From Deinococcus alpinitundrae (GTDB taxonomy: Bacteria; Deinococcota; Deinococci; Deinococcales; Deinococcaceae): DNA of 64,000 nucleotides. Where the stretch lies: assembly GCF_009982895.1 (NCBI RefSeq), contig NZ_WXZL01000002.1, positions 124,001 through 188,000 of the forward strand. The letters run 5' to 3'. The translations under genes and the position numbers were made by a program. The stretch's first letter is position 1. The number at the start of each line of letters is the position of its first letter. This document shows positions 39,544 through 50,700 of this stretch, piece by piece. The notes under the pieces are model-generated. The model had not been told where the DNA came from. It saw nothing but the letters and a program-made list of their open reading frames with translations, and searched no databases.

Positions 39544-39572
39544 TTGACGACCTGTCTCCGATTGACTACACT
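39544..39572 (+). promoter_or_regulatory. Leaderless promoter of the molybdate regulator
   Basis: TTGACG (39544-39549), 17 bases, TACACT (39567-39572), then seven bases to the ATG at 39580, as in the other leaderless genes of the window. Confidence 0.55.
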
Positions 39573-39579
39573 TGGAGAT

Positions 39580-40752
39580 ATGATGGTCGATCCGGCTTCT
39601 CCGACTGCACTCCCGGCTGCGGCGCTGACCAATTCGGTTCGGTCGCGCCGCGAAGCCCTGGGGCTGGGACCGTCGGAGCTGGCCCGCCGCGCCGGAATGA
39701 CCCGGCAGGCGCTGCACCGCATCGAGGCAGGCAGCTACGCGCCGGGCGTGATGGCCGCGCTGCACCTGGCCAGAGCGCTCGCCTGCCGGGTCGACGACCT
39801 CTTTTTTCTGCCGGACGATATGGCCGTGGCCCGGCTGGTCGGCGGTCCGGCCCGGCCCGGTCAGCGACTACAACTGGCCCGCTTGGGCGAGGAGCTGTGC
39901 GCCTACCCGCTGAGCGGCGTGGAAGCCCTCAGCGGCAGCGCCGACGCCCTGCTGAGCAGTGAGTTGCCCGGCGACCGGGTCGGCTGCTCGCCGCTCACCC
40001 CGGTCCAGGGCTGGGAACAGACGGCGGTGCTGTGCGGCTGCGATCCGGCACTCTCGCTGCTGCGGGGTCAGGTTGTGCGGGGCCAGTCGGCAGCCGCCCG
40101 CGTGCTGCTTCGGCCTGCGGTCAGCGAGGCGGCCCTGGCGGCCCTGGTGAGCGGCGAGGCCCACGCGGCGGGCCTGCACCTCTACGACCCGGTGAGCGGT
40201 GAGTCGAATCTGCCGTTCGTGGCGGCGGCGCTGCCGGACCAGGTGGTCCACGTATACGCGCTGTGGAGCTGGGAACAGGGCCTCATCCTGCCGCCGGGCA
40301 ATCCGCAGCGGCTCGCCAGCGTCGCCGATCTGGGCCGGGCGGGGCTGTGGATCGCCAACCGGCCCCCCGGCTCGGGGTCGCGGCGGCTGCTCGATGACTG
40401 GCTGGCGCAGGCCGGGCTGGACGCCGGGCAGCTCAGCGGGTACGCCGACGAGTACGCCTCGCCGCTCGATCTGGCCGCCGCAGTGGCGCACGGGCAGGCC
40501 GACGTGGGGGTGGGACCGCGATCCGCAGCCCAAGCACACGGGCTCGACTTCGTGCCGCTGCTGCGTGAACGCTTCGATCTGGTCATCCCAGACCAGCACC
40601 TGGCGCACCCTGGCGTGCAGGCCCTCTTGCAGGCCGCCCGGTCGCCTGCCCTGCGCGCCGAGCTGAGGGCGCTGGGCGGCTACGATCCAGCCGAGTCCGG
40701 CCAACCCATCGCCACCTTCTCCCCTTCTCCACCCAGGAGTGCTCGAATCTGA
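39580..40752 (+). CDS. XRE regulator fused to molybdate-binding-like domain
   Basis: A 390-residue protein. An XRE helix-turn-helix spans about residues 20-75 (LGLGPSELARRAGMTRQALHRIEAG, then LARALACRVDDLFFLP). The rest resembles the periplasmic molybdate-binding fold used as a sensor (COG1910-type), with PPGSGSRRLLDDWLAQAGLD and AAAVAHGQADVGVGPRSAAQAHGLDFVPL. It replaces the usual ModE and probably switches modAB by molybdate or tungstate. ATGs at 39580 and 39583 are both possible; the first matches a leaderless start. Its stop overlaps the modA start. Confidence 0.85.
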   Translation: MMVDPASPTALPAAALTNSVRSRREALGLGPSELARRAGMTRQALHRIEAGSYAPGVMAALHLARALACRVDDLFFLPDDMAVARLVGGPARPGQRLQLARLGEELCAYPLSGVEALSGSADALLSSELPGDRVGCSPLTPVQGWEQTAVLCGCDPALSLLRGQVVRGQSAAARVLLRPAVSEAALAALVSGEAHAAGLHLYDPVSGESNLPFVAAALPDQVVHVYALWSWEQGLILPPGNPQRLASVADLGRAGLWIANRPPGSGSRRLLDDWLAQAGLDAGQLSGYADEYASPLDLAAAVAHGQADVGVGPRSAAQAHGLDFVPLLRERFDLVIPDQHLAHPGVQALLQAARSPALRAELRALGGYDPAESGQPIATFSPSPPRSARI

Positions 40753-41525
40753 TGAACCGTCACCACATTGTTTGCGTTGCCCTAATGCTGGGCCTGATGG
40801 GATGGCCCGCCGCCCACGCCGCCAAGCTGACCGTGTTTGCGGCGGCCAGCTTGACCGACGCCTTCAGTGAAATTGGTAAGAACTTCGACGCCGCCTCGGG
40901 CAACACCACCGTGTTTCAGTTTGCCGGATCGCAGGCGCTGCGCACCCAGCTCGAACAGGGAGCCGGGGCTGATGTGTTCGCCAGCGCCAACACCGCCCAG
41001 TTCGATCCGCTGGTCAAGGCCGGGCAGCTCAGCTCGGGGCAGACCTTCGCGCGCAACCGCCTGATCGTGATCTCGCCGCGTGGCAGCGCCGCCGTCAGTA
41101 GCCTGGCCGACCTGGCCAAACCCGGCGTCAAGCTGGTGCTGGCCGACAAGACTGTGCCGGTGGGCGACTACAGTCGCAAGACGCTCGACCTGATCTCGAA
41201 GGCCGGAACATACGGCAGCGACTTCTCGGCGCGGGTCCTGAGAAATGTGGTCAGCGAGGAACCCAATGTGCGGCAGGTGGCTCTCAAGATTCAGCTCGGC
41301 CAGGGTGACGCGGCCATCGTCTACGTCAGCGACGTGACGCCCAGCCTGCGTCCCGACGTGCGGACGACCGGGCTGCCGACCCGCTTCAACCCGCTGGCGA
41401 GCTACCCCATCGGTGTGCTGGCGGCCAGCAAGAATGCCGAGGCCGCCCAGGCCTTCGTGAAGTATGTGCTGTCGAGTGATGGCCAGCGGGTGCTGAAGAA
41501 GTGGGGCTTCGTCGGCGCGAAGTAA
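40752..41525 (+). CDS. modA: Molybdate ABC transporter binding protein
   Basis: A 257-residue periplasmic protein. A signal peptide (ALMLGLMGWPAAHA) is followed by the ModA start KLTVFAAASLTDAFSEIG, then FQFAGSQALRTQLEQGAGADVFASA, the oxyanion-binding region of the family. It shares one base with the regulator stop (TGATG), so the two are translationally coupled. It delivers molybdate or tungstate to ModB. Confidence 0.93.
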   Translation: MNRHHIVCVALMLGLMGWPAAHAAKLTVFAAASLTDAFSEIGKNFDAASGNTTVFQFAGSQALRTQLEQGAGADVFASANTAQFDPLVKAGQLSSGQTFARNRLIVISPRGSAAVSSLADLAKPGVKLVLADKTVPVGDYSRKTLDLISKAGTYGSDFSARVLRNVVSEEPNVRQVALKIQLGQGDAAIVYVSDVTPSLRPDVRTTGLPTRFNPLASYPIGVLAASKNAEAAQAFVKYVLSSDGQRVLKKWGFVGAK

Positions 41526-41567
41526 GTTCGTTTCGGTCAACCTTCCCCCTTTTTTACAGGAGACCCA

Positions 41568-41690
41568 ATGAACATCAGCGCCCACACCAAGCTGTTTGGC
41601 CCATGGCCGCTGCCAGGCCCAGTTCCACGGGGTCGGACCAGCCAGTCGGCACGCCGTAAGCAGTTGGCGCTGCTGCGGGGAGGCCCGTAA
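41568..41690 (+). CDS. 40-codon small ORF before modB
   Basis: An ATG at 41568 has a textbook ribosome site (CAGGAG) seven bases upstream and opens a 40-codon frame ([14 protein letters not shown]...) ending in TAA at 41688-41690, at the modB start region. It is rich in Pro, Arg and Gly and matches nothing I recognise. It may be a leader peptide coupling modB translation, or the true modB N-terminus put out of frame by a one-base shift. Confidence 0.35.
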   Translation: MNISAHTKLFGPWPLPGPVPRGRTSQSARRKQLALLRGGP

Positions 41691-42480
41691 GCTGAAGCGT
41701 TTAGCACCCGCCCCCCACCCCCTGCCGCTGCTGCTGAGTACGTTGCTGGCCGCCTTCCTGTTGCTGCCCACGCTGACACTGCTGCTGCGCGGCGTCAGCA
41801 GCGACTTTCTGCCCACGCTTCTCAGTCCGGTGGTCACTGACGCCCTGCGGGTCAGCGTGCTCACCTCGGGGGCCAGCCTGGGGCTGACGGTGCTGCTGGG
41901 CACGCCCGCCGCCTGGCTGCTTTCAAGGCGGCGCTTTTTCGGACACGCGTTGCTGGAAACCCTGCTCGATCTGCCGATCACGCTGCCGCCGGTGGTGGCG
42001 GGCGTGGCGCTGCTGCTGGCCTTCGGTTCGCGCGGCTGGCTGGGCCAGGGACTGGAACTGGCCGGCATCAATCTGGCCTTCAGCCCGGCAGCGGTGGTGC
42101 TGGCCCTGCTGTTTACCAGCGCGCCGTTTTATATCCGGGCGGCCAGGGCGGGCTTCTCGGCCTACGACCCCGACACCGAGGCGGCGGCGCGGGTCGACGG
42201 AGCCGGGGAGCGGGACGTGTTCTTCCGGGTGACGTTGCCGCTGGCGCTGCCATTTCTGCTCGAAGGCTTGGTGCTGGCCTGGGCCAGATCACTGGGCGAG
42301 TTCGGGGCCACCATCCTGTTTGCCGGATCGCTGCAAGGCCAGACCCGCACCATCACGCTGGCGATCTACAGCGCCATGGAGAGCGATCTCAGGCCCGCGC
42401 TGGTGCTGAGCGCCGTGATGGTGGTGTTCGCCTTTGGCCTGCTGCTGCTGGTGCGACTGCTGGCCAGCTGGCGGCGCTGA
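41596..42480 (+). CDS. modB: Molybdate ABC transporter permease (start uncertain)
   Basis: An inner-membrane permease with about six hydrophobic segments. The EAA loop is clear in [27 protein letters not shown], followed by [12 protein letters not shown], as in ModB. No ATG or GTG starts the frame before the first membrane segment; the only options are a TTG at 41596 without a ribosome site (used as the outer limit) or a CTG at 41692, eight bases after GGGGAGG and giving N-terminus KRLAPAPH before the first segment. Residues 1-32 are therefore doubtful. A preceding small ORF (41568-41690) may explain this. No ModC ATPase gene follows. Confidence 0.82.
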   Translation: MAHGRCQAQFHGVGPASRHAVSSWRCCGEARKLKRLAPAPHPLPLLLSTLLAAFLLLPTLTLLLRGVSSDFLPTLLSPVVTDALRVSVLTSGASLGLTVLLGTPAAWLLSRRRFFGHALLETLLDLPITLPPVVAGVALLLAFGSRGWLGQGLELAGINLAFSPAAVVLALLFTSAPFYIRAARAGFSAYDPDTEAAARVDGAGERDVFFRVTLPLALPFLLEGLVLAWARSLGEFGATILFAGSLQGQTRTITLAIYSAMESDLRPALVLSAVMVVFAFGLLLLVRLLASWRR

Positions 42481-42550
42481 ACAGCTGGGCGTGTCTGGCC
42501 CAGCCGCACACCGGGGCGCATCCCGCAGCCGGATTGGGTACTCTGGGACC

Positions 42551-43285
42551 ATGAACAAAGTCTATCCGAGCGCCCAGGCGGCACTTGAGGGCGTGGTGGC
42601 CGACCACCAGACGGTGGCGGTGGGCGGCTTCGGGCTGTGCGGCATTCCCGAGGTCCTGATCGCGGCGCTGCGGGATTCGGGCGTCCAGGGCCTCACGGCG
42701 GTCAGCAACAACGCGGGCGTGGACGACTTCGGGCTGGGGTTGCTGCTGCGCAGTCGCCAGATTCGCAAGATGATCAGCAGCTACGTGGGCGAGAACAAGG
42801 AATTCGAGCGCCAGTACCTCGCGGGCGAACTCGAACTCGAATTCACGCCGCAGGGCACCCTGGCCGAGCGGATGCGGGCAGGCGGGGCGGGCATTCCCGG
42901 CTTCTATACCAAGACTGGTGTGGGAACGGTGGTGGCCGAGGGCAAGGAGCAGCGCGACTTCGGTGGGCAGACGTACGTGCTGGAGCGCGGCATCGTGGCC
43001 GACGTGAGTCTGGTCAAGGCCTGGAAAGCCGACACGGCGGGCAACCTGATCTACCGCAAGACCGCCCAGAACTTCAATCCGGTGGTGGCGACCTGCGGCA
43101 AGGTAACGGTGGCCGAGGTTGAGGAGATCGTGGAGGTGGGCGCACTCGATCCCGACAGCATTGTCACGCCCGGCATCTATGTGCAGCGGGTCGTGCTCAA
43201 TGCCCACCCCGAGAAACGCATCGAGCAGCGCACCGTACGCCAGGCCAGCACACCCGCCACATCCGCCGCTGGCGAGGAGGTCTGA
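42551..43285 (+). CDS. scoA: CoA-transferase subunit A (ScoA-like)
   Basis: A 244-residue alpha subunit of a 3-oxoacid CoA-transferase. The N-terminal block [20 protein letters not shown] and the region [15 protein letters not shown] are family-typical. With subunit B it moves CoA between succinyl-CoA or acetyl-CoA and acetoacetate-like acids. The ATG at 42551 is 70 bases after modB; the start is supported by comparison with the family N-terminus. The pair may degrade ketone bodies or amino-acid carbon skeletons. Confidence 0.9.
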   Translation: MNKVYPSAQAALEGVVADHQTVAVGGFGLCGIPEVLIAALRDSGVQGLTAVSNNAGVDDFGLGLLLRSRQIRKMISSYVGENKEFERQYLAGELELEFTPQGTLAERMRAGGAGIPGFYTKTGVGTVVAEGKEQRDFGGQTYVLERGIVADVSLVKAWKADTAGNLIYRKTAQNFNPVVATCGKVTVAEVEEIVEVGALDPDSIVTPGIYVQRVVLNAHPEKRIEQRTVRQASTPATSAAGEEV

Positions 43286-43286
43286 G

Positions 43287-43919
<633 letters not shown>

Positions 43920-43925
43920 AAGACT

Positions 43926-43954
43926 GCTGCCCCGGCTTTGAGGACCGGGGCAGC
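43926..43954. terminator. Bidirectional terminator between scoB and the protease
   Basis: GCTGCCCCGG (43926-43935) and CCGGGGCAGC (43945-43954) are perfect ten-base arms around nine bases, with outer pairs adding to the stem. On the minus strand TCTTTT follows, so it should terminate the protease transcript well; scoB reads into the same stem. Confidence 0.8.
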
Positions 43955-43971
43955 GGTGGATGGGGTGTTGC

Positions 43972-45345
43972 TCAGTTCTGCGAATTGGCCTGCGGCGTGA
44001 AGGCGCTCAGCTTGACACTCAGATCAAGCGCCTTGCCGCCGCGCAGCACGCTCAGCTTGACGGTATCGCCGATGTTCAGGCCGAAGATGGCCGCTTGCAG
44101 GCTGCTGCCCTGGCCCAGTTGCTTGCCGTTGACCGACGTGACGATGTCGCCGCCGAGGGTGAGCGGCGTGCCGTCCTGCAAGGTGATCTGCTGACTGCCT
44201 GCCTTGAGTCCGGCCTGCTCGGCGGGGCTGCCGGGTTCCACGCCCACGACCAGTGCGCCGGACGTCGGCAGCTTGAGGGCCTTCAGCGCGGCAGCGTCGA
44301 GGCTCGACAGGTCGGCGTAGCGCAAGCCCAGCACCGGGGTGGTGATCTTGGTTCCGGCTTCCAGGCGCGGCAACAGGCCCTTGGCGGTGTTGATGGGAAT
44401 GGCGAAGCCCACCCCAGCGTTCTGGTCGCTGCCGCCGCTCAGGATCTGGGTGTTGATACCGATGACCTGCCCGGCGCTGTCGAGCAGCGGGCCGCCGCTG
44501 TTGCCGGGGTTGATGGCCGCGTCGGTCTGGATGACGGCCTGGTTGACACCGCGCACGCCCACCGGAATGCTGCGGGCGTTCGAGCTGATGATGCCCTCAG
44601 TAACGCTGAAATCGAGGTCGAAGGGAGCGCCAAGCGCAATCGCCTTAAGGCCCGGTTCGAGCGCGTCGCTGTTGCCCAGCGCGATCGGCTTGATCAAGTC
44701 TTTGGGCAAATCCTCGGCGCGAATCAGGGCCAGGTCGTAGTCCGGCGCGGTGCCGATGACCTTGGCGGTGTACGTTTCGGGGTGATTGTGCACCCGGATG
44801 GTGATGGTGTCAGCTCCGTCAACCACGTGGTAATTGGTCAGGATGTCGCCCTTGGCGTTGACGAAGAACCCGCTGCCAGTGCCGCGCGACGGACCGGAGG
44901 GCTGGCCAGGCATGCCGGGCAGGTTGGGAACCCCCTGACCGAACGGCATGCCCGCGAAGGGGGTCCCGGCAAACGGATCGCTGCCATCCGGGGCACTGCC
45001 CTGGTCATTCGGAGCGCTGTTGTTGCCCTTGCCGGAGCCTCGGGGAGCCGCTTTGGGAGCCGCCGGACGGGGAGCCGTCTTGGTGCCGCTCTGCACGCTG
45101 ATATAGACCAGACCGTCCTCGGCGGCGCGCACCACATCCACAGTATTGCGCTCGTTCTCGGTGCGGGCGCGGGCCGCGTCGAAGGTGGGCACGGCAGCCT
45201 GGGCCAGGGTGGCGGGAACCAGCGTGATGGTCTGCGCGGTTTGGGCCTCTGCGCCGTACTGGTTATGCAGCGCCGCGCCGCCCAAACCGAGGACCAGTGC
45301 AGCCGAGACGGCGAGAGCAGCTTTCTTGTAGGGAGAAATGGACAT
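43972..45345 (-). CDS. HtrA/DegP-like periplasmic serine protease
   Basis: A 457-residue exported serine protease of the S1C family. An N-terminal hydrophobic segment (AALAVSAALVLGLGGAALH) is a signal or anchor. The catalytic residues are His in TNYHVVDG, Asp in APDYDLALI and Ser in NPGNSGGPL. A long Pro/Gly/Ser linker (about residues 85-155) precedes the protease domain. One C-terminal PDZ domain (GALVVGVEPGSPAEQAGLKAG) follows; many HtrA proteins have two. It degrades or refolds damaged envelope proteins. The ATG at 45345 has AGGAGG upstream. It is convergent with scoB. Confidence 0.92.
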   Translation of the reverse strand: MSISPYKKAALAVSAALVLGLGGAALHNQYGAEAQTAQTITLVPATLAQAAVPTFDAARARTENERNTVDVVRAAEDGLVYISVQSGTKTAPRPAAPKAAPRGSGKGNNSAPNDQGSAPDGSDPFAGTPFAGMPFGQGVPNLPGMPGQPSGPSRGTGSGFFVNAKGDILTNYHVVDGADTITIRVHNHPETYTAKVIGTAPDYDLALIRAEDLPKDLIKPIALGNSDALEPGLKAIALGAPFDLDFSVTEGIISSNARSIPVGVRGVNQAVIQTDAAINPGNSGGPLLDSAGQVIGINTQILSGGSDQNAGVGFAIPINTAKGLLPRLEAGTKITTPVLGLRYADLSSLDAAALKALKLPTSGALVVGVEPGSPAEQAGLKAGSQQITLQDGTPLTLGGDIVTSVNGKQLGQGSSLQAAIFGLNIGDTVKLSVLRGGKALDLSVKLSAFTPQANSQN

Positions 45346-45758
45346 GGGTAAAGCCTCCTGAGTTGAACGTGGGAAAGGGAACACTGGGTCTAGAGGTCGT
45401 CTCGCCATTGGAGACAGACAACTATTGGTCTTGAGCTTAAAGGTAACGGTTTCGCTTAAAAACCAGCTGAAAGTGAGTGAAGTCAGATTCTGATCTCTCG
45501 AGTCATCCTTTTCATTCAGAACACACCTTCTACCGAAGTCATTCCCCAAAAGAATGATTCCGAGCAGTCAAGGCATAGATTGTAAACCTCACCACCGTAC
45601 AAACATTCGATAGTCACGGTTCTTGATCAGTATGGGCCTGAAAGATGAAGCTTCTTCCAGAGTTTCTTGAGGAAAGCCAGCAAAAGAGCCGCCCGATGCA
45701 TTCGGCGGCCCCATCTTCAACAGGATAGAGTGTCGTCAGGGCGGCGAAACGGGGGCGC
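45346..45758. other. Gene-free stretch upstream of the protease
   Basis: This 413-base gap holds the protease promoter (not identified with confidence) and the terminator of the FN3 gene at 45688-45709. No coding frame, repeat array or RNA gene is seen. Confidence 0.5.
45688..45709 (-). terminator. Terminator of the second surface operon
   Basis: GCCGCC (45688-45693) and GGCGGC (45704-45709) form a stem with further G-T and A-T pairs; on the minus strand TCTTTT follows. It lies about 50 bases after the FN3 gene stop. Confidence 0.65.
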
Positions 45759-47672
45759 TCACTTGGCCTGCACCTCCGCCGACATTGGCCCAGGCGTACC
45801 TGAGGCGCTCACCGCCTGCACGCTGTAGCGCGCGCCCTGGCGGGCGGCCTCGGCGTAGTTGGTGCCCAGCAGCGGCCCGGCAATCTGCACACGGCGCTTG
45901 CCCTCCAGTCGGAACACGTAGTAGGCCAGTGCATCGGGCGAGTCGGCCCAGGTGAGGCTGATCTGCCCCTTGCTAAGGGTCGCCTTGAGGTCTGCCGGAG
46001 CCGTGAGTCTGCTTTCGGGCGGCTGGGCCGACAGCACGTTGGAAGCGTTCGACAGATTGCCGCGCAGATCGACGGCCACCACCGCGTAGCTGTACTGCAC
46101 TCCGCCGCGCACCTTGCTGTCGAGGTAGCCGAGGCTGTCAGGCGGCAGGGTCGCCACCTTGACGGGTTCGGCCTCGTTCTGGGCGGCGCGGTAGACCTGA
46201 TATTCCTTGAGGTCGGGGGTGGGCGGCAGCGTGAAGATGATCGCCACCTTGCCCACCGCCGACTGGGCGCGAATCAGCAATGGCGAGGGCGGCGGGGTCT
46301 TATCGGTGAGTTGTGCTGCCGATGCCTCGGACGCCGCACCTTCCACGCCCGACGTGTTGACGGCCTTGACGGTGTACCGAAACTGGCTCTGCACGCCCTG
46401 GGGAATGTCGTCCTTGAAGCGGGTGGCGGTGACCGGCTCACCGTTGAGCAACACCACCGGAGCCTTGCCGCCCACCCCGATCTCGGCGCGGTAGACGTTG
46501 TAGCCGTCGATGTCTTTCTCGGGACTGGCCGCCCAGGTCAACGTGATGGCGTTGTCGTCGCCGACCGCCTTGAGTGCTTTGGGCGCGCCCGGCGGGGTTT
46601 CGTTGTAGGCGCGGCCCACCCGTTCGGGTGAGGGTTCGCTCTGGCGGCTGCCGTCGCTGACTTGCAGGGCGTAGTAGCGCGGGCTGGCGGGCGGAGCGCT
46701 CTTGTCGGTGTAGCTGGTCGCGCCCGGCGGCAGCTTGGTCAGCGGTGCGAGCTTGCCGGGGTGGTCGCCGCGCAGCACGGTGATTTCCTTGATGCCCGCG
46801 TCGGTTACCTTGTCCCAGCCGAGTTCGACCTGATTCTGGTTGTTCTTCACGGTGGTAATCAGCGGAGCCGAGATCGGGAAGGCCAGGCGAGCTTCCAATG
46901 TGACGACATTGCCCGGCGCACTCTCGCGCCCGAACATGTCCTGCGCGGTGACGCGGTAGCGGTACGACTGCTTGGGGTCGAGCTTATTGTCACTCAGGTG
47001 CGGCGTTTCGCGGGTACTTGCCAGGAGGGGAAACTCGGTCAAATCGGCAAACGCACCGCTTCCCACGGCCCGCTGCACCCGGTAGAGCGTTACCACGTTG
47101 TCACTCTTGTTCCAGGTCAAATCGATCTGACGGCTCCCCACCGCTGCTTTGAGGTTGGACGGTGGGGGGAGGGGGAGGTCGCGGCCCACCTGCACGCTGA
47201 AAGTGTTGAGCGCTTGCCCGTTCGCCGAGACGCTGTAGGTATACGTTCCCGCTGCCAGCCCCGTGTCCTCGAATACCAGGTTGAGGGCGTGCGCCAGCTT
47301 GAGGTTCGTCACCACATTGAGCAGGTTGAGCATCAAGAAGCCGCGCTCCTCGCCCGTGGTGGTTTTGAGCGCCGCCAGAGCGCCTACCGCCAGGTCGTAG
47401 TCATCGCTGGAGACTTGGTATTTGCCCACAGCTTCCACTTTGTTCAGGGGCTTGAGCGTAAAGGTCTTGTCGCCGCCTGGGCCAGAGCGCTTGACGATAT
47501 AGCCGCTGTCGGGCAGGCCGGTGTCCAGAATCGGCAGCGCCAGACTGACGCTTGCCTTGTTGCCGAGGGACAGCACTTGTGGTTTTCGAGTGCCGCTCTG
47601 AACGGTACTGGCCTGGGTCAGCGGCGCGGCCAGCAGCACCGTGAGCAGCAGGGGAAAAGGTGAGATTCGCAT
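45759..47672 (-). CDS. Secreted protein with five FN3 domains
   Basis: A 637-residue exported protein. The ATG at 47672 with GGGAGA upstream begins a signal peptide (LLLTVLLAAPLTQA). After a unique region (about residues 20-150), five fibronectin type III domains follow, each with the Trp/LTW-type core (QIDLTW, QVELGW, AITLTW, KVAIIF, QISLTW). FN3 chains commonly bridge surface proteins or polysaccharide. It is the last gene of the cluster with the PKD giant and the barrel protein, so it may be a periplasmic or surface partner of them; the exact role is unknown. Confidence 0.75.
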   Translation of the reverse strand: MRISPFPLLLTVLLAAPLTQASTVQSGTRKPQVLSLGNKASVSLALPILDTGLPDSGYIVKRSGPGGDKTFTLKPLNKVEAVGKYQVSSDDYDLAVGALAALKTTTGEERGFLMLNLLNVVTNLKLAHALNLVFEDTGLAAGTYTYSVSANGQALNTFSVQVGRDLPLPPPSNLKAAVGSRQIDLTWNKSDNVVTLYRVQRAVGSGAFADLTEFPLLASTRETPHLSDNKLDPKQSYRYRVTAQDMFGRESAPGNVVTLEARLAFPISAPLITTVKNNQNQVELGWDKVTDAGIKEITVLRGDHPGKLAPLTKLPPGATSYTDKSAPPASPRYYALQVSDGSRQSEPSPERVGRAYNETPPGAPKALKAVGDDNAITLTWAASPEKDIDGYNVYRAEIGVGGKAPVVLLNGEPVTATRFKDDIPQGVQSQFRYTVKAVNTSGVEGAASEASAAQLTDKTPPPSPLLIRAQSAVGKVAIIFTLPPTPDLKEYQVYRAAQNEAEPVKVATLPPDSLGYLDSKVRGGVQYSYAVVAVDLRGNLSNASNVLSAQPPESRLTAPADLKATLSKGQISLTWADSPDALAYYVFRLEGKRRVQIAGPLLGTNYAEAARQGARYSVQAVSASGTPGPMSAEVQAK

Positions 47673-47727
47673 GTCTGGGTTCTCCCTTCGGCTGGAACGG
47701 GGCGCACCCGCCCCAGCCGGTTGGCGA

Positions 47728-50700
47728 TTAGAAGCTGACGCCAACGGTGACGCCGAAGTCGGGTAGCGGCCAAGGCAAGCTGACGTTGATGCTGGCCGAG
47801 CCATCAAAGGCAATCGGGTTGAAGGCTTGCAGGTGGCCGCTGATGGTGGCGTCGAACCCGAAGCCGATGCTCTTGCCGTTCCAGTTCATGATGGCTTCTT
47901 TGCTGGGGAACTGGGTGTCGCGCCCTGCGCATCCGGCGCGAATATCCAGACCCTCGTGGAAGCTGATGGCGGCGTCAAAGCGGACGGGATTGAGTTGCAG
48001 ACCTGCGTCGAAGTTCATGTCGTAATCAAAGCGGGCGCGGGCCCACGGATAGCAGTGGCCGAAGCCGTAACTCAATCTGCCCAGCGATCCGGCGGCCCCG
48101 AAATGAGCTCCAAAGTGGTAGCCGGTAAATAGGCCTGTGCCTGTGAGATTGTCCTTGCGGTCGCCGGGTTCGAATGCCTGTCCAATGATCAGGTAACCGT
48201 CCGAACCTACACTTCCCAGCACCGGGATGTTAAGTTTGGCCGAAACAGGGTTGCCATACGTGCCGATCTTGACGAATTTCTGGTCGGCGATGCGCACATG
48301 CAGCCAGGCGGTGATATCGACCACGCCCGCCAGCGTGAACTTGCTGAGGTCGTTGCAGTTGAGGCCAGCGATGTACTGCGGTCCCAGGCAGCCGAGCATG
48401 TCGAAGCCGTCGCTGGTGATCGAGGCCAGGATGCGCGACTGCGCCGCCTTGTTGCCGAAGACGCCCTGGTTCATCGGGGTGAGAATCCAGCCGTCGGCAG
48501 TCAGCTCGAAGCCGCGCTGCGTGTCGATTTTGAAGATCGCCTTGAAGTGCAGGCTGTTGCCGTCCTCGAAGGCCGCCGTGATGCCGCCGATGATCTGCAC
48601 CCTGTGGTCGCCGGACTTGACTGGTCGTTGGGCGTACTGCGGAATGGTGGCGTTGTCGGGCCACTTCATGTTGTAGGCGATGCCGCCGGTAAAGCCGTAG
48701 AGGTTGAAGGCCCCCAGAATCGTGACGATGGGCGAGCGGCTGTCGACGGCTGCCTTGACGTAGAAGTACGGGTCACTGGTCAGACCGAACAGCGCTTCCG
48801 CCGTGACTTTCATGACCGAGGCCCCCTGACCGGTATCGAGGCCGCCCTTGATGGTCAGTTCGTAGCCGCCCGGCACCTGCTTGAGGCCGATGGTGCCGCT
48901 CTGGGTCAGGTCGCCGAGGCTGGCCCGCACATCCGAGGAGCCGAGCATGCCGGTGGTAGTGAAGACCGCCGAGACGTCGCTGCCCTCCACGCGCATGGTG
49001 GCGTTGGGATCGACTTTCTTGCTGAAGGCGTCGGTGTGAAGATCGAGTCTGCGGTTGATTCCGGCGCTGACGAGGTAGCGCATCTGGGCAGGCACGCTGG
49101 GCGTGAGGGTGCTGAGCTGCTGCTTGCCGTCCAGACCCAGGGCGTAGCCGCTGCCGCTGCGCCCGATGACGGCGGCCGTGACATTGAAGGTCTGACCGAA
49201 CAGCTTGAAGTCGCTGGACGGCAGATTGACTTTGCTCAGGCCGTCGCCGCTCTTTTTCTGGCTGGCCGCGCTGAGCGCCGACTCCCCAAAGCGCACATTG
49301 CCGTCGGCGGTGAAGGTCAGGGTATTGAGGGTCGCCACGCCGTCTTCGAGCGAGGCGCTGGGCAGCTTGAGATACTGACCCGCGCTCCCGAAACTGAGGC
49401 CGCCGCTGGGGCCGACCAGCTGAGCGCTACTGAGGTTCGTTCCCCCATTCCCCGAGCTGCCAGCACTCCCACCCGTTACAGTGACGCCCAGCATCCGAGC
49501 CGCCAGCACCGACGCGTTGGCGCTCACCGAGCTACTGATGGCATTGGACACGGCGTTGCCGCCAGTGATGGCCGGAACATTGCCGACGTAGTTCAGGCCG
49601 CCGCTGTAGAGGCCGGAAAACTGCCCGAAGGTGGTGCCAGATGCGACGCCATTGCCCTGCTGGCCCGCTTTGAGGGTGGAGAGTTCCTTGAGGTCCCAGC
49701 TGTTGGCGGTGATCTGGAGGTCGAGCAATTTGCCGCGCTCCACCCACGTTCCGCCGCCTGCCGAGAGGTCACTCTTGCCGAAATCGCGGCTCAGTTCGCC
49801 GGTCAGGGCGTAGTGGAAGTCGCCCGCCGAGAGGGTGATGGCCACGTCGGCCTGCTGCTCGAACAGCGGAATCTTGGCGGTGGCCGCGCCTGCCGTGTCG
49901 CTCACCGTGTTTTCGACGGCCACCAGGCTGAGCTGCTTGAGTGTGAAGGTCCAGCCCCGGTCGGTGAAGTTGCCCGCACCGAGATCGCCGCTGAAGGTGT
50001 AGCCGCTTCTCAGGGTGGCGGTGGTGGGCGGCGTGAGGGCGTTGCCGTAGCCGACTTTGGCGTTGCCGAGGACCACACCCATCCAGGCGGCACCTTCCGG
50101 CGGCTTGACCGAACTGGGAACACTGTCGTAGAGGGGCAACATGCCCGCCACCGGGTCGGCGGTCTGTGCGGCGCTCAGATCGAGCGTCAGTCCTGCACTG
50201 CCGCTGAAGGTCAGCGGGGTGGTGGGCACCTTGAGGGCGTCCACGTTGGCGCTGGCCGCGCCGTAGAGATCGCCGGTGTCGGGCTTGAGGGCTGCCGTGA
50301 TGGGGTAGGTGAACTTGGGATCGGGGCGGCAGTACTTGGTGGCCTCGTCGATGATGCTCTGGTTGACCAGGACCGAGCGGAACGCCGAGGCGACGGACAC
50401 GCGCTGGAGGTTCGAGAAGCGGAAATCCTGGCTGTGGCCCAGCAGGTTGGAGGCCGCGAACGACACGCCGCCCGCCTGTGCCGTGACCGCGCTGCGGGTG
50501 CTGGCCGTCCGGATGACCACCTGACCCTCGCCCCGGATGTTGAGGCTGGGCAGAGCGAACACCGGCAAAAAGCCCTTGGCATTCAGGATATTAACGGGGT
50601 CGCCGTACAGCACTTCACGGGTGCGCGAGACGATATCGAGCAGGGTCGGGTGGCCCAGAATCCAGTACTGCCGGTCGGGAATAGACGGCGGCTGGGGCGG

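Noticed and set aside
42480..42551. Search for modC between modB and scoA
   Set aside because: Only 70 bases without a coding frame lie here; the ATPase gene is truly absent from this spot.
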